From assembly GCA_039619475.1 (NCBI GenBank), contig CM077115.1, positions 157,145,774-157,209,773 of the forward strand: a stretch of 64,000 nt of DNA, given 5' to 3'. Positions 28,201 to 43,200 of the stretch are shown piece by piece. The position numbers were made by a program, and so were the translations under genes. The stretch's first letter is position 1. Each line of letters opens with the position of its first letter. The notes under the pieces are model-generated. The model did not search any database. It was not told the DNA's origin and saw only the letters and a list, made by a program, of their open reading frames with translations. Source of the DNA: Icerya purchasi (Eukaryota; Arthropoda; Insecta; Hemiptera; Monophlebidae).

Positions 28201-31200
28201 TCGAACCCTGGTTCCCTCCTTCCGACCTTCCTAGAACCCACTTTGTCGCCGTGACAAGGCTCCGCATCGGACATACGAACATCTGTTACACAAAATTTCG
28301 AGCCTCTTTTTGAATGCCCCTTTTGTCCCCCCCCCCCACTCCTTCAATAAAACACCTGTTCCTGGAGTACCCTTCTTTTGCTCGTCAGCGCTCTAATCAC
28401 CGCATAGTGTCTCTGCAGTCATCCCCGGCTAACTCGTCCTTGAATATTGCAGACACTATTCAGTTCTTTTACACAACTGGTTTTTGTTTCGAGTCATTTC
28501 GAATTCTGGAATAGTGTCGTAATAGCCTCGGCAGCTGCACACGGCACTCAAAAAAAAAAAAAAAAAAAAAAATCATGCACAGTAAAAGCAGAAGTAACGC
28601 CCTAAAAGGTCTACGTAGTTTGAGGGATATAAAATCTACATGCCTCCATTAGAAATATTGATTCTTTTTTTTTTTTTTAATTTGCTGACTTTGTGTTTTA
28701 ACTTATATGACTTTTAAATTTTCTTCATCTTTCGTACGAAATTATAACCGCAATTTTATATTTTTAATCTTTTAACCGAAACAGAAATTTCAACTGAAAT
28801 TTTAAAAAGAAAAAAAAAGCTAAAACCCTAAATGATGCAAAACTTTTATCAAAAACTGATAATCCTCTATTGCAAAATTTTCTAAAAATGCCGACTAAAA
28901 ATATCGCGAGGAGCAACTCCCTTTTTATATGGAAAGATTTGTTGTTTTTGTCAAAACACAAACTTGTAAAAAATATTCGGAAAAGAAACGAAGTGAATTT
29001 CGTCCGGAATAAAAATGGAACAATCGAATTTTGTATCCACTTCCATCCTATTTCTCTGTACTATCCTCTAAACTTTTTTGCATTAAAACTAGCTATAACA
29101 CATACCATGTAGAATCCCAGCTAAACAACATCCTGATATTTTACCGGACTTCCTATCAGCTTCTTTTTCCCTGAATATTTGCCATGACAAAAAACGTCAT
29201 TCCATTACCCAAGAAATCATTCAAATACTAGTCAGCTCCAATGAAAATGTGGTTTTCTGCTAGATTCCTTCTCACTGTGCTATTCCTGGGAATGAAATAG
29301 CCGACCTATCTACTAAACAATTCTCAAATGTTTCTCTCCTATTCCCAACATTCCTATTTCTTTTGCAGATCTAAAAGTACACCTAAATTCTTTATCCTAA
29401 ATTCAATTCCGACAATTCTCGCATCACGTTCCCTATGCCAATAAGCTGAAAGAAATTATTAACGGCGAAAAAATAAGTAAAATAAAATATACATTAAAAT
29501 TTACATATTAAATATATATTTATTCTATGACAAACAAAATGATAAAAATACCTTAGAATAATTCTCCTCGTTACTTTTGAAAATTCCCTCACACCACATC
29601 GGTTTTAACAAATATAAATGCACACATTGCATTTTAAAGTAAAACTAATATACGAGGGTGGTTCAAATATAAACCGGAATTTTTAAATAAACGCGAAAAA
29701 TTTATTGTGGAAAAAGTAGTTGCACTGGCAGTTAGACCGGTTTGTTACGAAGCGTGTAGAGCAATTAGAACTGCGTAACCTCACTTTTTAGTGTAGTTAG
29801 AGCCATGAGTGAAAAAGAAGTACCAGTGTCTATTGCGCAACGCATCATTATTCGTTTTTTAGTCAAAGACGACGTAAAATCCGTGGAAATTTACCGAAAA
29901 TTACGCGAACAGTTCGGGGATGAGTGTCTCTCCAAAATTCAAGTGTACGAGTGGTGTTCCGCGTTTCGAAAAGGACGTGAAGTGGTGTCAAACATACCAC
30001 ATGCGCGGCGCCCAAAAACCAGCATTACAGATGAACACGTCAAAGCCATCGAACAACTCATTTTGGCTGACGGACGCGTCCGTGTACGCGATATGACCGA
30101 CGAATTGGGCATCAGCATAGGTAGTATTGAGACAATAATTCATGATCGGCTAGGTTATCGCAAAATTGCAGCCAGATGGGTGCCAAGACTTCTGAATTCT
30201 GAACAGAAATTCACTCGTTGGGAAGTTTGTACGCGTCTCCTGCAGCGGTATGAAGAGGAAGGAGAGAATTTATTGCGGCGAATATTCACCACGGACGAAA
30301 CTTGGGTACACTACTATATGCCGGAGAGTAAACGCTCGTCTATGGAGTGGCGGAAGAAAAAAGAGGGAGCGCCAGTCAAAGCGAAGGTTACACAGTCAGC
30401 TGGGAAGGTGTTGTGTACCGTGTTTTAGGACATGAAGGGAGTGATCGCAGTCGATTTCCTAACTGAACAACGTACTGTGACGGCGTAGTATTACAGTAAC
30501 CTCCTAAAAAACACAGTCAAACCGGCCTATCGAACAAAAAGGCGCGAAATTCCGATCCGTAGTGCGATACTGCTTCAAGACAACGCCAGGCCACATACCA
30601 CTCGGCTTACGATGGAGACATTGGCCGAATTGGACTGGGAAACACTTGAACATCCTCCTTACAGTCCAGATTTGTCGCCTAGTGATTATTATTTGTTTGG
30701 CCCGTTGAAAGAAGCACTTGGTGGACAACGTTTCGACAGCAACGATGAGGTGGAATCGTTCGTGCGCAAATGGCTATGTGACAAGCCGCGAGATTTTTAC
30801 GAAAAAGGAATAAAAAAATTGCCGGAGAGGTGGAAATGTGCGTAGCGTGCGAGGAGGGTTATCTCGAAAAATTGTAAAAAATATGAGCACTGTAAGTATA
30901 AAATAAAAATTTTTATGACGAAATTCCGGTTTATATTTGAACCACCCTCGTACATCGATCTATTATAAAGCTTTTGTAATCCTCGAAATGTACTCAATTT
31001 TTTTTCATCTCATGTAACAGTAAACAGCAAAATTTATACCAAAATGAAACTATTACGATTCTCATAAATCCTATTTAAATTGTACTTCCTTAAATTTCAA
31101 CCATTATCTGTTCAATTTTTGAAAACAACAAAAGGTACTGTCTGCATTCGGATGCGTTCCATTTGTTATTTTGAAAAACACCGGATTCACATAGTTCTTT

Positions 31201-34200
31201 CTTGTATTCTACGCAAATTAGCCGCTGCAATTTTTTGCAAATCAAAGCATTTTATCTAAAAAAAAAAAACATTTTCCAAACAAAAAATTTAATTACCTCT
31301 TTTTATACTTCCAAAATGCGCAATTCAGAAAGACGCATTATTGAACATTAAACGTTTCAGTTTTTTATCGAGTTATATAAAACAAGCATTTATTCGACTA
31401 CTTTACGTCGCAATATTATCAAAGTAAAAAGCACGCCGTTGTTGAAGTATATTTTTTGGGTTATAACAAAACATCAAGTCATAAACAAAAAAAAAAAAAA
31501 AGCTTACCGCACAAAAGGGGAACAAACGAAAAAAAAAAACAAAACAAAACATCTATATTTCAGTAGTTAATTATATGTTTTTTCGATTGAAATCAGTGTA
31601 AAAAAATAAATACCGGATAATTAAAAAATGATCGAAACCACACTGATTCGGAACATTTAAACGTCTATTTTATTTAATTTGAAACATACCACTATGAATT
31701 CGCAAACCTCTCAGCTGGATATATGATAACGATTATACAACAAACTATTTTGCCACCAAAGTTTTCTCGCATACAAATAAATTTAAACTTCAATAACTAA
31801 ACGAATATGCTGCTGTAGGTCTAACTGCAAGAATCGAATGAATATTTAAAAACTTTAATTCGGAATATGGAAATTTAATAACATTTTATTGGGGGGGGGG
31901 GGGGGAATGCAAAAAAAAAAACACGAAAATATTTTTAAAATTTTAAATAATTCGTTACTGGTTATGAAAACAAAAAATTTTATCTTCGACCCTGTAAAGT
32001 TCTAAGTATCAAAATTAATATCCTACAACTTGAATTCCCTATGTACTAAATTTCATCTCAAACTTTGATCAGATATTTTTCCTCCTTTCGTAATGATCAA
32101 TCCTTTTATCTGTCTGTACAACCTAGTCTTCCTTCTAATACCTGGTGTTCTTGGAGTTACTCTTTCCCGGTTCTGTTGTCATTTCTATGATTCGTTTGCG
32201 TTTTGGCCATTCTGCTCTTCCTTCCTCTTGTTTTCGCTTTTCCCTTGTCTCCTCTCCAAATTCTCCACCCAAATGAAGCGGCGATTTGCGACGCCAATCA
32301 CATCATTTTTGAACGTCCATTCTTTTCTGTTGAACGTTGTATCTATGTTCTTGTCTGCTGAAACTCAACCTACTCTCCTTATCGTGCATCTTATATTTTG
32401 TCCTTCTCCTCGCCATCCATTATTTCGGCCGTTAGTTCCTTTATATTGTCCATATCTGACCAAATCAAAATTTAACTGACGGCTCTTTTCCTTCTTGTTG
32501 TTTCTGGCTGTAGGTTCTTAGCTGACGTGCCCAAAGTAGGGATTTAGAAAAAAAAAAAAAAAAAAATTTCGCAAAATACAAATATTTAAATATATATATA
32601 TATATTCCACGTGAAAGAAAACAATGGAAGAAAGGAACACTGGATCAATAAAAGCGCAATTTGAAAACGTTTTTGGAAAAAATTCGATGTCTGAAAAGAT
32701 TAAAATATAACTGGAGTTGTCTTAAAAAGAATATTTCTTGGAAGAAGAATTGGTAGCGAGACTAGAATCATACGAGTTGCAAACGAAAATTTAAGCCGAC
32801 TTCGAACTATAAAGAGTAAAGCGTATAATTCATCTTCAAAAAAGAACGATAAAAAATAGTCTTAATAAAGTTATACTTTAAGCATATTTCTAAAAGTGTA
32901 AAAGTGATTTTTACTGCGATATAAATTATAGAATGACTTGTGAAACGTAAATTAGTATAATTACACACCACACTTTACAAAAATTAAGTTTTTATCATCG
33001 GTCCGAAAACGCGAGTAGTAATAGAGAAACCTACGATCTGAGAAGCTGACCAATCAGAAGTGAGTATCTTCTCACATGCTTTCATTCCTTTTACTACAGA
33101 CTCTCGAGTACGGGTTAACCATTACACTATACTAACCAAATCCATTTGCTTGTTGTATACACGTCTTCAACGTTTGCTACGTACCCCCAAAAAAATAATA
33201 AAAAAAAAAACATATTTCATCAACTGCCCATGTGATTTTTCTACAAACGAGTTTGCATAAGTCGGTAATAGCACACGACCGCAACAGGAATCAAGGTTTT
33301 AGAGCAACCAATTTTAATCATTTTCCAATCTGCACTAAGCTGCTTATTATATATATTTGTATGTTTGAATGTACTTTTAGGTTGCGTTTCACCATACAAT
33401 TTCAGTAATATTCTAACGCTTTATGTATATAATGCTTTCGATGGTATTAATAAATAATCTTTTACCATCCTGTTTTTCAAGTTGGTATGTTTTGTTGCAT
33501 CTATTAACCAACTAACGCTAATAACTCAATGACAAAATATTGCGCTGCTTATAATATTCAGTAGAATGAGTATGCCTCAGAAATGATTTCGACATGTAAT
33601 CACATCAGAGTGGCAGTGTATAGTTTATTTATCAGCGAGGCGGGGGACAAAAATAAACGCAAATTATAATTATTTAAAAAATTTAGTCAAAGCACCTGAA
33701 ACTTATACAGATCTGTTATTCGGCATTGTTTATCTGATAAAGCATTTTTTGTAAGTCTTTCTTCAGCCATCCTATTCCTTAAAAATGTTTTCATCCTTTT
33801 AAGAGTTGAAAAACATTGCTCACATTCAGCTATATTGATATCAGGATGATTACAGTAATTCGAATTAATGTAATCGTTTCATTAAAAGAACCGTTTAATC
33901 CACTGACGTGTATAAAGTGGGTGTTTTGGGTGTTTGAACCTCCTCCTTAGCTCACGCAAAAGCCCGAATATTAACCGAATACACTATCGTAGTGCAGGAC
34001 TTCTCATTGTCGCTTTGGATTGAATTTAAAATAGTTCGAATCTTTTTATGTCTTTATTTAGTTTACCTGAGTAGGAAAGAATGTCCAAGCTTATTTGTCG
34101 AAAGGTACATTATATTGAGTCTTTCGAATAATGATAAGGAAAAGCTAAAAACTTTAAAAGAGCCTTGGAACCTACCGGATAGTTTCAAGTTTCCAGTTAC

Positions 34201-37200
34201 TGGCAAGAGGAATTTTTCTTTTCAACGTCGCAGGAAACACTCGCGTTATGTAGGGAGCACTTTTGATGTGTTCTACTTGGAACAGCGCAAGGCGGACGTG
34301 GTTACCAAGATTTTAGAGCCCTTATTAATAAGCCATTTCCTAACTGGGAAAACGCTTTGGAAAAGTTTAATCATCACACAAATACAAAACAAATTCGCTT
34401 TAGAGCAAGCAACAAACTTTGTGAAATTCTCGGAAGGTAAATTTACTGATGTTGAGGAGTGCATGAACCTGGAAGGTCATAAAATTGCTGAAGATAACCA
34501 CGAAAGATTAAAAGCTATTGTAGAAACAGTGCTCTTTTGCGCAGAAAACAGGAGAAATGGTCCTAAGAGGAAGCCATGATTATGAAGTTGGAGTAAACGA
34601 ACCTAGTTGGTAATGAAATACTTAGGAGTGTCATTTACTTACACAAACCATACGCATAATATATAGCTATGTATAGTTTGTATCGGGAATTTAGAATGAA
34701 GTGGTCGATCTATGCGGTAATGCTATTCAAGCGCATGTAAAAGGGTCAACGAGGCTATTTTTTCTACGGTATTGGCAGTCGAAAGTCAAGACATATTCCG
34801 GCGAGAACAACTAGCATTATGCTTATGATATGTAGCCTGCTCGAAAAATCAGTTATCCGAGAGGATTTTCTTGAATTTATCTAAGTAGAAAATGTTTCAG
34901 CTCAAACATTGACGATGACAGTTATAATGCACTTCTTATCCTATAACTTGCGATGTAGATAAATTTATTAGACAAGGCTTTGATGACAGTACTGAGCGGT
35001 CATTTACGACGCATGAGAATAATAATAATCTTATGGAAATACCCGAGAGCGCAATTCGCGCACTGTGTGGCTCACATTTTCAACTTAGTTCTAGCGCATT
35101 CATGTGGGATACCTACTGTATAAGGATCATAAAACGTACAATAAACTTTTTTCGACAATTTTCACTTCGAGATAGCCTTTCGAAGAAATCTGCTGATGAT
35201 CAAATTAATTCAACTCATTTAACGTTTATTTGTGTTTGTGAGATGCGGTGAACCGAAAATCATGCGGCTGTAGAACGGTCTGTACAAATGCTTCCCGTAA
35301 TACGCCCAACACTTGAGGCACCAGTTGCTGATAACGATGTCGCCCTTTAAGCATACCGACTGCAATCCTTCATAGACTTGTATTAAGAAAAATTATCTCA
35401 TATATCGCCTAAATAAAGCAATGATTTAATATCGATTTGATCAACACTTGCACTTATGCAAAAACTATAAAAACGACATTACAAAATATTCTGAATGAAA
35501 AGTCTGTTCTCCGACCTTTTCGAGCAAACAAAGCAGATAAGTTCAAATGACATAGTTGTTCTGAAAAATGAACAGATTGAGAATGCAGTGTAGTAATGTA
35601 GCGAGAGAAGCCGCCGAAATATATTACCGCCGAAATGTATTTTACCTCTTTGTTGACCATGTCATTACAGAACTCGATGTACGCTTTAAACCACATGAAG
35701 GTACTATACGATCGAAGGGATTCAAATGCTTCTACCTGAGAAGACGAGTGTAATGACTCTTTAGCACACAAGAAAAACTGAAAAAAACAGTGTACAAACA
35801 TTTCATGGCGAAAATGAAGGGACGATATTTCTAAGCGAATATCAGATACCGCACAATCACTGGAAATCTGCTACGCGAAAAATTACCACTGCATTAGAAG
35901 CTATTGATCATAAGGGTGAACAGTTTTTTTTTCCTTTTTGATGAAAAACGCTTCTTATTAAATTAGCCACACTTCCAGTGATCACTGCGACCCCAGAAAG
36001 ATGTTTCTCCAATATTAAGAACTTATATTAGGAATCGAATGGGTGACGAAAAGATCATTACTCTTGTGAGCATTCACCGTAACCCGGTGGCAAAACTAGA
36101 TTCTAAAGAAATTGTAAATAAGTTGGCAATAAGATGTAAACGATTCAATTTTAAAATATAAAAATATTAGCAAAGAATGAAATAAGATTACAATTATTTA
36201 ATATAATAAATAATAATATAACATAATAACGTAGAACGGCCTACTATTTTATTTTGCTTTAAAAAAAAGTTATGAAAATTCTATATCCACCCCCATTGAA
36301 AAGCTATATATATATATACACGTCCGTGGTTTAATCTATTTTAAGATAACCAAGAAAAGATTTAAATAACCAATAACACATTGAAAATCTTCTCTGGAAT
36401 AAATTAATTCTACTTCTGTTTTTAATGCAGACTTATTTAGCACTGGGTAAAATTAAGCGAATTCAACCTTTGATTTTAAAAAAAAAATTTTTCTGTAAAT
36501 AGTAAAATTTTTAAAATTCACTAAATTAATGACCTTTATATGAAAGCCTTTATTTTATTTGAAAAATTATTGTGTCGCATACTTCTTTTTAGCACAGCAA
36601 CCAAACTAAAATTACAGTTTATTTAGCTTCATTTAAATCTAAACATAAAATGTCGAATTTCAGATAGAGCTTTTTTCAAAAGTTTCTATACTTATTCAAG
36701 AGTTATACTGTTTTTACTTCGCAACAGTTTGATCAGATGTCTGTACATGCAGAAAGTTCTATGAAATAGCTTAAGCCAAAATAAAAGACCGGAATTTTTT
36801 AGCTTTTTTGTATAAACTGACAGCATCTCTCCACATGTCTGTTTTATCACACTTTTCCTTTAGTACTTCAAAACAATTTATTAATTTTTCACAGTGTTCT
36901 CATGGACATTTATAGTCCAATTATTACAATTACCGCTTGTCTGACAAGATTTTTATTCTAGAATTTTAACTGATAGTTTTATGTAATGTTAAAATTAACC
37001 GATCAGCGTAACCAAGGACGAAGTGAGCATACTTGTATTTTTGTTTGAGTTTTACTTGTACACTACTCGTACTATCAGACATTACATTACCGCCGTCATA
37101 GCATCGTGTAATGATGAGCTTAAAAGCTGCACCTGAGATTAGCATTCCAATTCATTCTTAGTCAGTAACATTAAGCCATTAGCTGGTCGATCTATAATCC

Positions 37201-40200
37201 TTAAAAAAAAACTTCAAAATAATCACATATACAGCTGTTATATAAATATTTAAGTGTGAGGACCGTTTGATGACGATTCGATATATATCCGTAGTTCCGT
37301 CGTGCTAAATTTCTAAAAATTGACTTCTATTAATTTGTTTTCAATTTTCTTTCGGTATACAGAAAACATAATTTGTAATGTTTCATTCTGCATTTTATTT
37401 CATATTCCTTTGAAAATCGTTGTAGTATCGTCGCGATGACCTGGTTACTGAAGCGCTTGGCTTTCATTCGGAAGTCTTAAGTTCGATCCCAGACGATGAC
37501 ATTCGCGCTAGTTAGTATACAGCAGCAAACACATTTAGGCTGCATTTATAGCGCAGTAATCCAACGTGAATAGTACAGTGGTCTTGGCTCACCTCACTAC
37601 CGATACCTCTTTTTCTCAGGTTGATCAGCAGCACAGAAGCTTGAATGCCCCCCCCCCAGGTGATCTGCTCCCCCATTCCGACTCATTCGTACGGTTTCTA
37701 CGCATACGATGTCTCATCTATCTTCTTTCTTCGCGTCACTCCATCCGTGCTGATTTGTTGTAGGTGCCCAGCCATGTAGTTATCAATGGTAATGAGGCGG
37801 CGGATTCCTGACTCGAGTTAAAAATTCCATCTTAGATTTCGATCAGATATTTAAGCCTCTTCTTTCTGTAACGACCGTTCCTTCTATCTATCTGTATTAA
37901 TCTTCCTTCTGTTTCCTTCACTTACCTGTTCTGTTGCTGTTACTCTTATTCTTCTACGTTTTAATCATTCTTTTCTATCATCCTCCCGTTACCGCCTATC
38001 CTTAGTTTTTTCTCCACATTGTCCTCTTCATTCGAACTAATCAACGATTTGTGACGCTAATCACACGGTCTCTTTGAACAACCCCTTTCTTCTGAACTTT
38101 TCGTTCTATATATTCATCTGCTGAAGCTTGGGTTTTCTACTTCCCTTATTGTGCGTCTTACATTCTGTTCTTTTCTTCTTCATCCATCAAGCCATTAGAG
38201 TTCCTTTACGTTGTCTGCATCTGATCGAAAAAAAATTTAATTGACGACTCTCTTTTCTTTCTCTTTGTTTCTGGGTGAAAGTTCTTGGTTAACAAAACCA
38301 AAAAAAAATTAAATAAAATAATCTCCTCAGTATAGCGTAGTTAAACGAGACATTTTGAACTTTAACAGGTAACCCTCTCACCTGAAAACTTTTCAAATAC
38401 GTTTATTATGAAAATTCAAAAAAATATTCCCGTAAAAACGTGAATAAATACTTACATAATGGAGAAATTTTCTGAAGAATATCACTGAATATTTTGATAA
38501 AGAAATTGTATATCGTTTTTTTCCAATTTTTTTCTTTACGGTTACGTCAACATGGACATTGATCCAAGAACATAGAAAAAGGGAGGAAGGCGACTCGCAT
38601 CTTCGCACGATCAGACATAGCCAACAAGAAAAAATCAAGGGCTTAGATAACACAAAGAGAAGGAAGAGAAAGAATAAACAAAGCTTTGTACGAAGTGGAA
38701 ATACCGTTTGATAGAAGAGGAGAGTAAAAATAAGTGTGTTCATTTAAAAGTAACGATTAATGAAACATTATGCGATCATCGGGGTTAAAAATTAAGTGGT
38801 TGTTATATGAGTGCAGTAGGTAATAAGGATACGGCACGAGAGAAAAATAGAAAAGCGAGAATGGTAATATTGGACGATGAGAAAACGGGAAGAAACCTAC
38901 ACTAGAAGAGGATGATAACCGAGCGAATCAAACTAACTCATTTCTCTCGATATTATGACTAGGAATTCAAAAGAGATAAGTTTGGATTGAACGAGAAAGG
39001 AAAAGTTTATGAATCAAGCAGCGAATAGTAGTTGGTTGAGTGAGAAGGAAAGGTGGGATACAGCATGCTTTAAGCATCCGACAGAATAAGGATATTGCGA
39101 GAGCCAAGTGAGGATCCGATAAAAAGAAGGGCACGTATTTATTACTGCCTATATTTTAAAAGAAGCTATTTGATTACAACCGCTCAAAAAGAGAGCCTTC
39201 TGAAAAAATTTCTGATTACACACTAATCCTCTTAATGATATTAAGCAACGATAGTTAAAACATTTTTAAAAAGCTATTTAGCAAAACAAAATATATTACA
39301 GAAAACGATGATAAAAATGAACGAAAAAAAATTGTCTATACAACGTCGCTTGTCAGAATTTTTTGTAATGAATTTGTTTAACAGTAAACAAACCATCGCT
39401 CTGTATCTTAATTAATAACGAAACAAACATGCATGAATTTTTATCTGTTGATTCAATAGCATTAATATTATAGAAATTTAGACTGTTTCCTTTTTTTTTT
39501 TTTTTTATCAAATGCAACGTTAGGGAATGAGTTACCTTCACAGCTGCGAAGTTGGTGTGCATGGAAAACTACGATCAAAAAACTGCCTCATAGATGGCCG
39601 ATTCGTACTAAAACTGTCCGATTTTGGATTGCGAACTTTGACAACGCCATCTGAAATCATTAAAGATAGTAATTATTACAACAGTAAGTAGATCATTTCC
39701 AATCTGCTCCGCCTTATCGGCTTAACTTTTCGGTTTATTAATTGTATTCCATCTTCGTTATAATGTAATTTATAAATAAATAAATAAAAATATATAAATA
39801 ATAATAATAGTAATCTTAGTAATTAGTGTAATATTATAATAGTATGTTGTCATATAACTCAATTACATTATGCACGCTTTTTGAAGTAAACAGTTAAATA
39901 AATATGTCGGATAGCACATACAAACAAATTTGTTTACGAGTGTAACTCAAACTTAAAGAAGAAAAAACATAAATAAATTCAGTAGTTTTATTTGATATAC
40001 ATAGTTTTATCTATCGTAATTTTTATGACTTGTAATACTCACTGCACTTATCCATAAATATCAACTCTGCGTAGAATTACTATGGGTCGCTCCTGAACTT
40101 CTTCCAGATATCGTAACACCCGGTCATCCGGCTACACAAAAAGGAGACGTATACAGCTTCTCGATTATTTTGGAAGAGATCGTTGTCAGAGGTGGCCCGT

Positions 40201-43200
40201 TCGCATCAGCTACTGCTTGCATGTCTACCGAAGGTTAATATCCACTTAAACAATTTTAAACTGATTATGCGAATTATTATTTACAAAAAGATTCTACTGA
40301 CAGAAAATAAATCTTCATTTTTACGAAAAATAAAGTGAAAAAAATTCAAAAGAAAATAACTTAATAAGTCTACATTTAAACATGATGTTACGCGAGAGTT
40401 ATCTTTCAGTTTAAATACACAGCTCTATTTTTGAAAATTTTCAAATATTTTCAGTAGTTTTAAGAATAATTCGGATGAGACTATATCTGTATAAACACTA
40501 TTCGTACGTACACACATTGCGAAGTTAGCGAAACAACGTAAAAATCCTTCCTATATAATTCAACTGTTATCTTTTTTACTGCGACAGAAATTTTAAAACG
40601 CGTAGAAAATAGAGAAAGTCCAAGTTTTAGGCCGGATTTAAGTAACTACGATTGTCCGGAGGACCTGAAGGACCTAATGGAAAAGTGCTGGTCAGACAAT
40701 CCGGAAGAAAGGCCTTCGTTCGAAATTATACGTGACATCATCCGCCGCACGATGAAGTGCGTAAATAGTTTATATTTATTTTTTGTTTTATCGGCATTAA
40801 CCCGGCGGCGCACAACTGTGTTATATTTTAATATTCTCGCTACATAACGGGCGCAATTTTCATCCGATTACATTCGAACTCAATTGCCTAGCGCCAATCT
40901 AACGCCATTGTAATCTAGATCGGTAAAATGGAAAAACGAGACTAAACTTATTGATTTTCGCCACACCAATTTCGAGTAGAGTTGCAACTTTGTTTAATCC
41001 GAAACTACTCTATTTGGCTGCTTCGCCCAATGATAAAAAAAAAAACAAAAAAAAAACAGATAATATTTTACTTTTTTTCTTATTTTTTTTTTCTGTGTAA
41101 ACTATTTATTTATAAATATTTATTCGGTTTTATTGCCAACTTACAGATCAAAGTATTCACGAGTTTCATAAACATTTGAAAATTGAACAACAGTATGCGT
41201 GTAATACAAAAAAACTTACACCAGCATACGCGTTGCCCCTTCTTTTCAGTTTTGAAAGTGTGTATTTTAGATAGCCCAACATGTAAAATATCACCCATAC
41301 AAATATCGTGAACAAATTTCATATACATTGCATTATTTGCGTCTAATTTTGAAACAATTATTTAATTTTTATGAAATACCCGACGCGTTTCGAAGACAAA
41401 GCTCCCGTGGTGACGGGGGTCATTATAATATATAAATTTAATAAAGACGATGCTTGAATATAAAAAATAACAGATAAAAGTCGATGAAAAAAGTCGATTA
41501 TTGCGCAATTAAATATAAATTATGAAAAATGACTAATAAAATAAAATTAAAATCAGATTTCGTTTTTCCTTGATTTCTTCTTCACACTGTCCTCTCCATC
41601 CGGATGATGCAGTTATTTGCGACGCCGATCATGTGTTCTTCCACAGTGTTTTATCTGTGGAGCGTTCTGCCTTGTATTCTTATTTGCTGAAACTTGCAAC
41701 TCCTTATTGTGCTTCCTATATCCTATTCTTTCCTTCCCCACTAATTATTATTCCTGCTATTTGTTCCGTTTTAGATAAAATTTCTGATCGGATCAAAATA
41801 TAACCGACTTCTTTCCTTACCTTTTGTTTCTGGGTAAAGGTCCCCTTGGTTGACGAGCCCCCCCCCCCCAAAAAAAAGAAAAAATTAAAATATTTAAAAG
41901 TTTAAGAAATTGTAAATGTCATTGACTTTTATTCGTTACTTTTCTTCGAACCGCGTCGGGTATTTCATAAAAATTAAATAATTGTTTTATATGGGTGTAA
42001 AAATTACTTACTGTACAATAAACATAAACAATAAGTGTAATAAACAGATATAATGTATACTTTGATTGACATAATACTTTAATCCGTTGTGTGAAGCATA
42101 AAGAAACATGTTTTATCATAAAACAAAGATACCATTTTTATCTATTTTTCGGTAGGTAAGCGTTTTGCTTAGTTTTCAATAAGCCTCCAAAAATACAATG
42201 ACACTAAAAGGAACACATCTTCTTTACAACTGCCCGAAAATACTCAAGTCTTATGACTTCGATCAGTTGATTCGTAAAAACCCTAAAAACCCCTGATTCG
42301 CGAATTTCGTTAAATATATATACATATATATATATACAACTTTCTCTCATTTAATTTTGTATAATTTTAACGTAGGCACGTATACGTTGACTCATTTGTA
42401 CATTTCATCACCATATTCGTTGCTCACGTGTAGGTATACTACCGTTATTGTTGGTTGAAAAATTCTTTTTGAGGATTTCCGAGAAAATGTCTCCAAACAC
42501 GAGTTTCCTATATTAGAATTATGATGGTTGTTTAATTTATTAAAGAATTTGCTGTACTGCTTAATAGACAAATTCCTTGTTTACATAATTATGCAGAATG
42601 CGATTTGTAAAACGGAACATTACCCCCCGTTCTTTTTAAGCTTTTTGCTAAATTCTTCTAACAAGGGGCACATCAGAATGTCAGTCACATCGATCTGGTC
42701 CAATTCTTTTCAGACGGTAGTGTTCGGTAAAAAATGAAAACGAATTTCATCGCGTTTTTGCATTAGTCCATGAAACTCGAGAAAAGAGTGTCTAAAGTTA
42801 GCGAGCTAATGCGAGATACATGACACCAAAAGTTGTGGTAATGAGAGTTTTGTTTCTTTTCAAAAAACATTTACACACCTAATTTTCAATGTTTATTCTA
42901 TAGCCTCTTCAAAGAAGTGTCTCCATTGGAATTATGCACACTTATGTCACAGCGTAATTTCGAGAAATACTGTTGTTGCAACGCCTTTTTAGATATTCAC
43001 ACCTTTATCTCATCTATTGTTGAAATGCCCTTTGAAGTGGCTTCTCGAGCTTGGGAAAAATAGAAGAAAATCGCAGGGCGCCCCGTCTAGAGAATAGGCT
43101 GATCACGGCATTACAGCGATGTTATATTTCGCCGTGAACTGGATAAGCAAATATGCGCAGGTGCGTTGTTACGCTGCAAAATCTACAAATTGTTTCTCCA

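Noticed and set aside
37430..37510. A functional tRNA gene
   Set aside because: Only box A- and B-like motifs are seen; acceptor and anticodon stems do not form.
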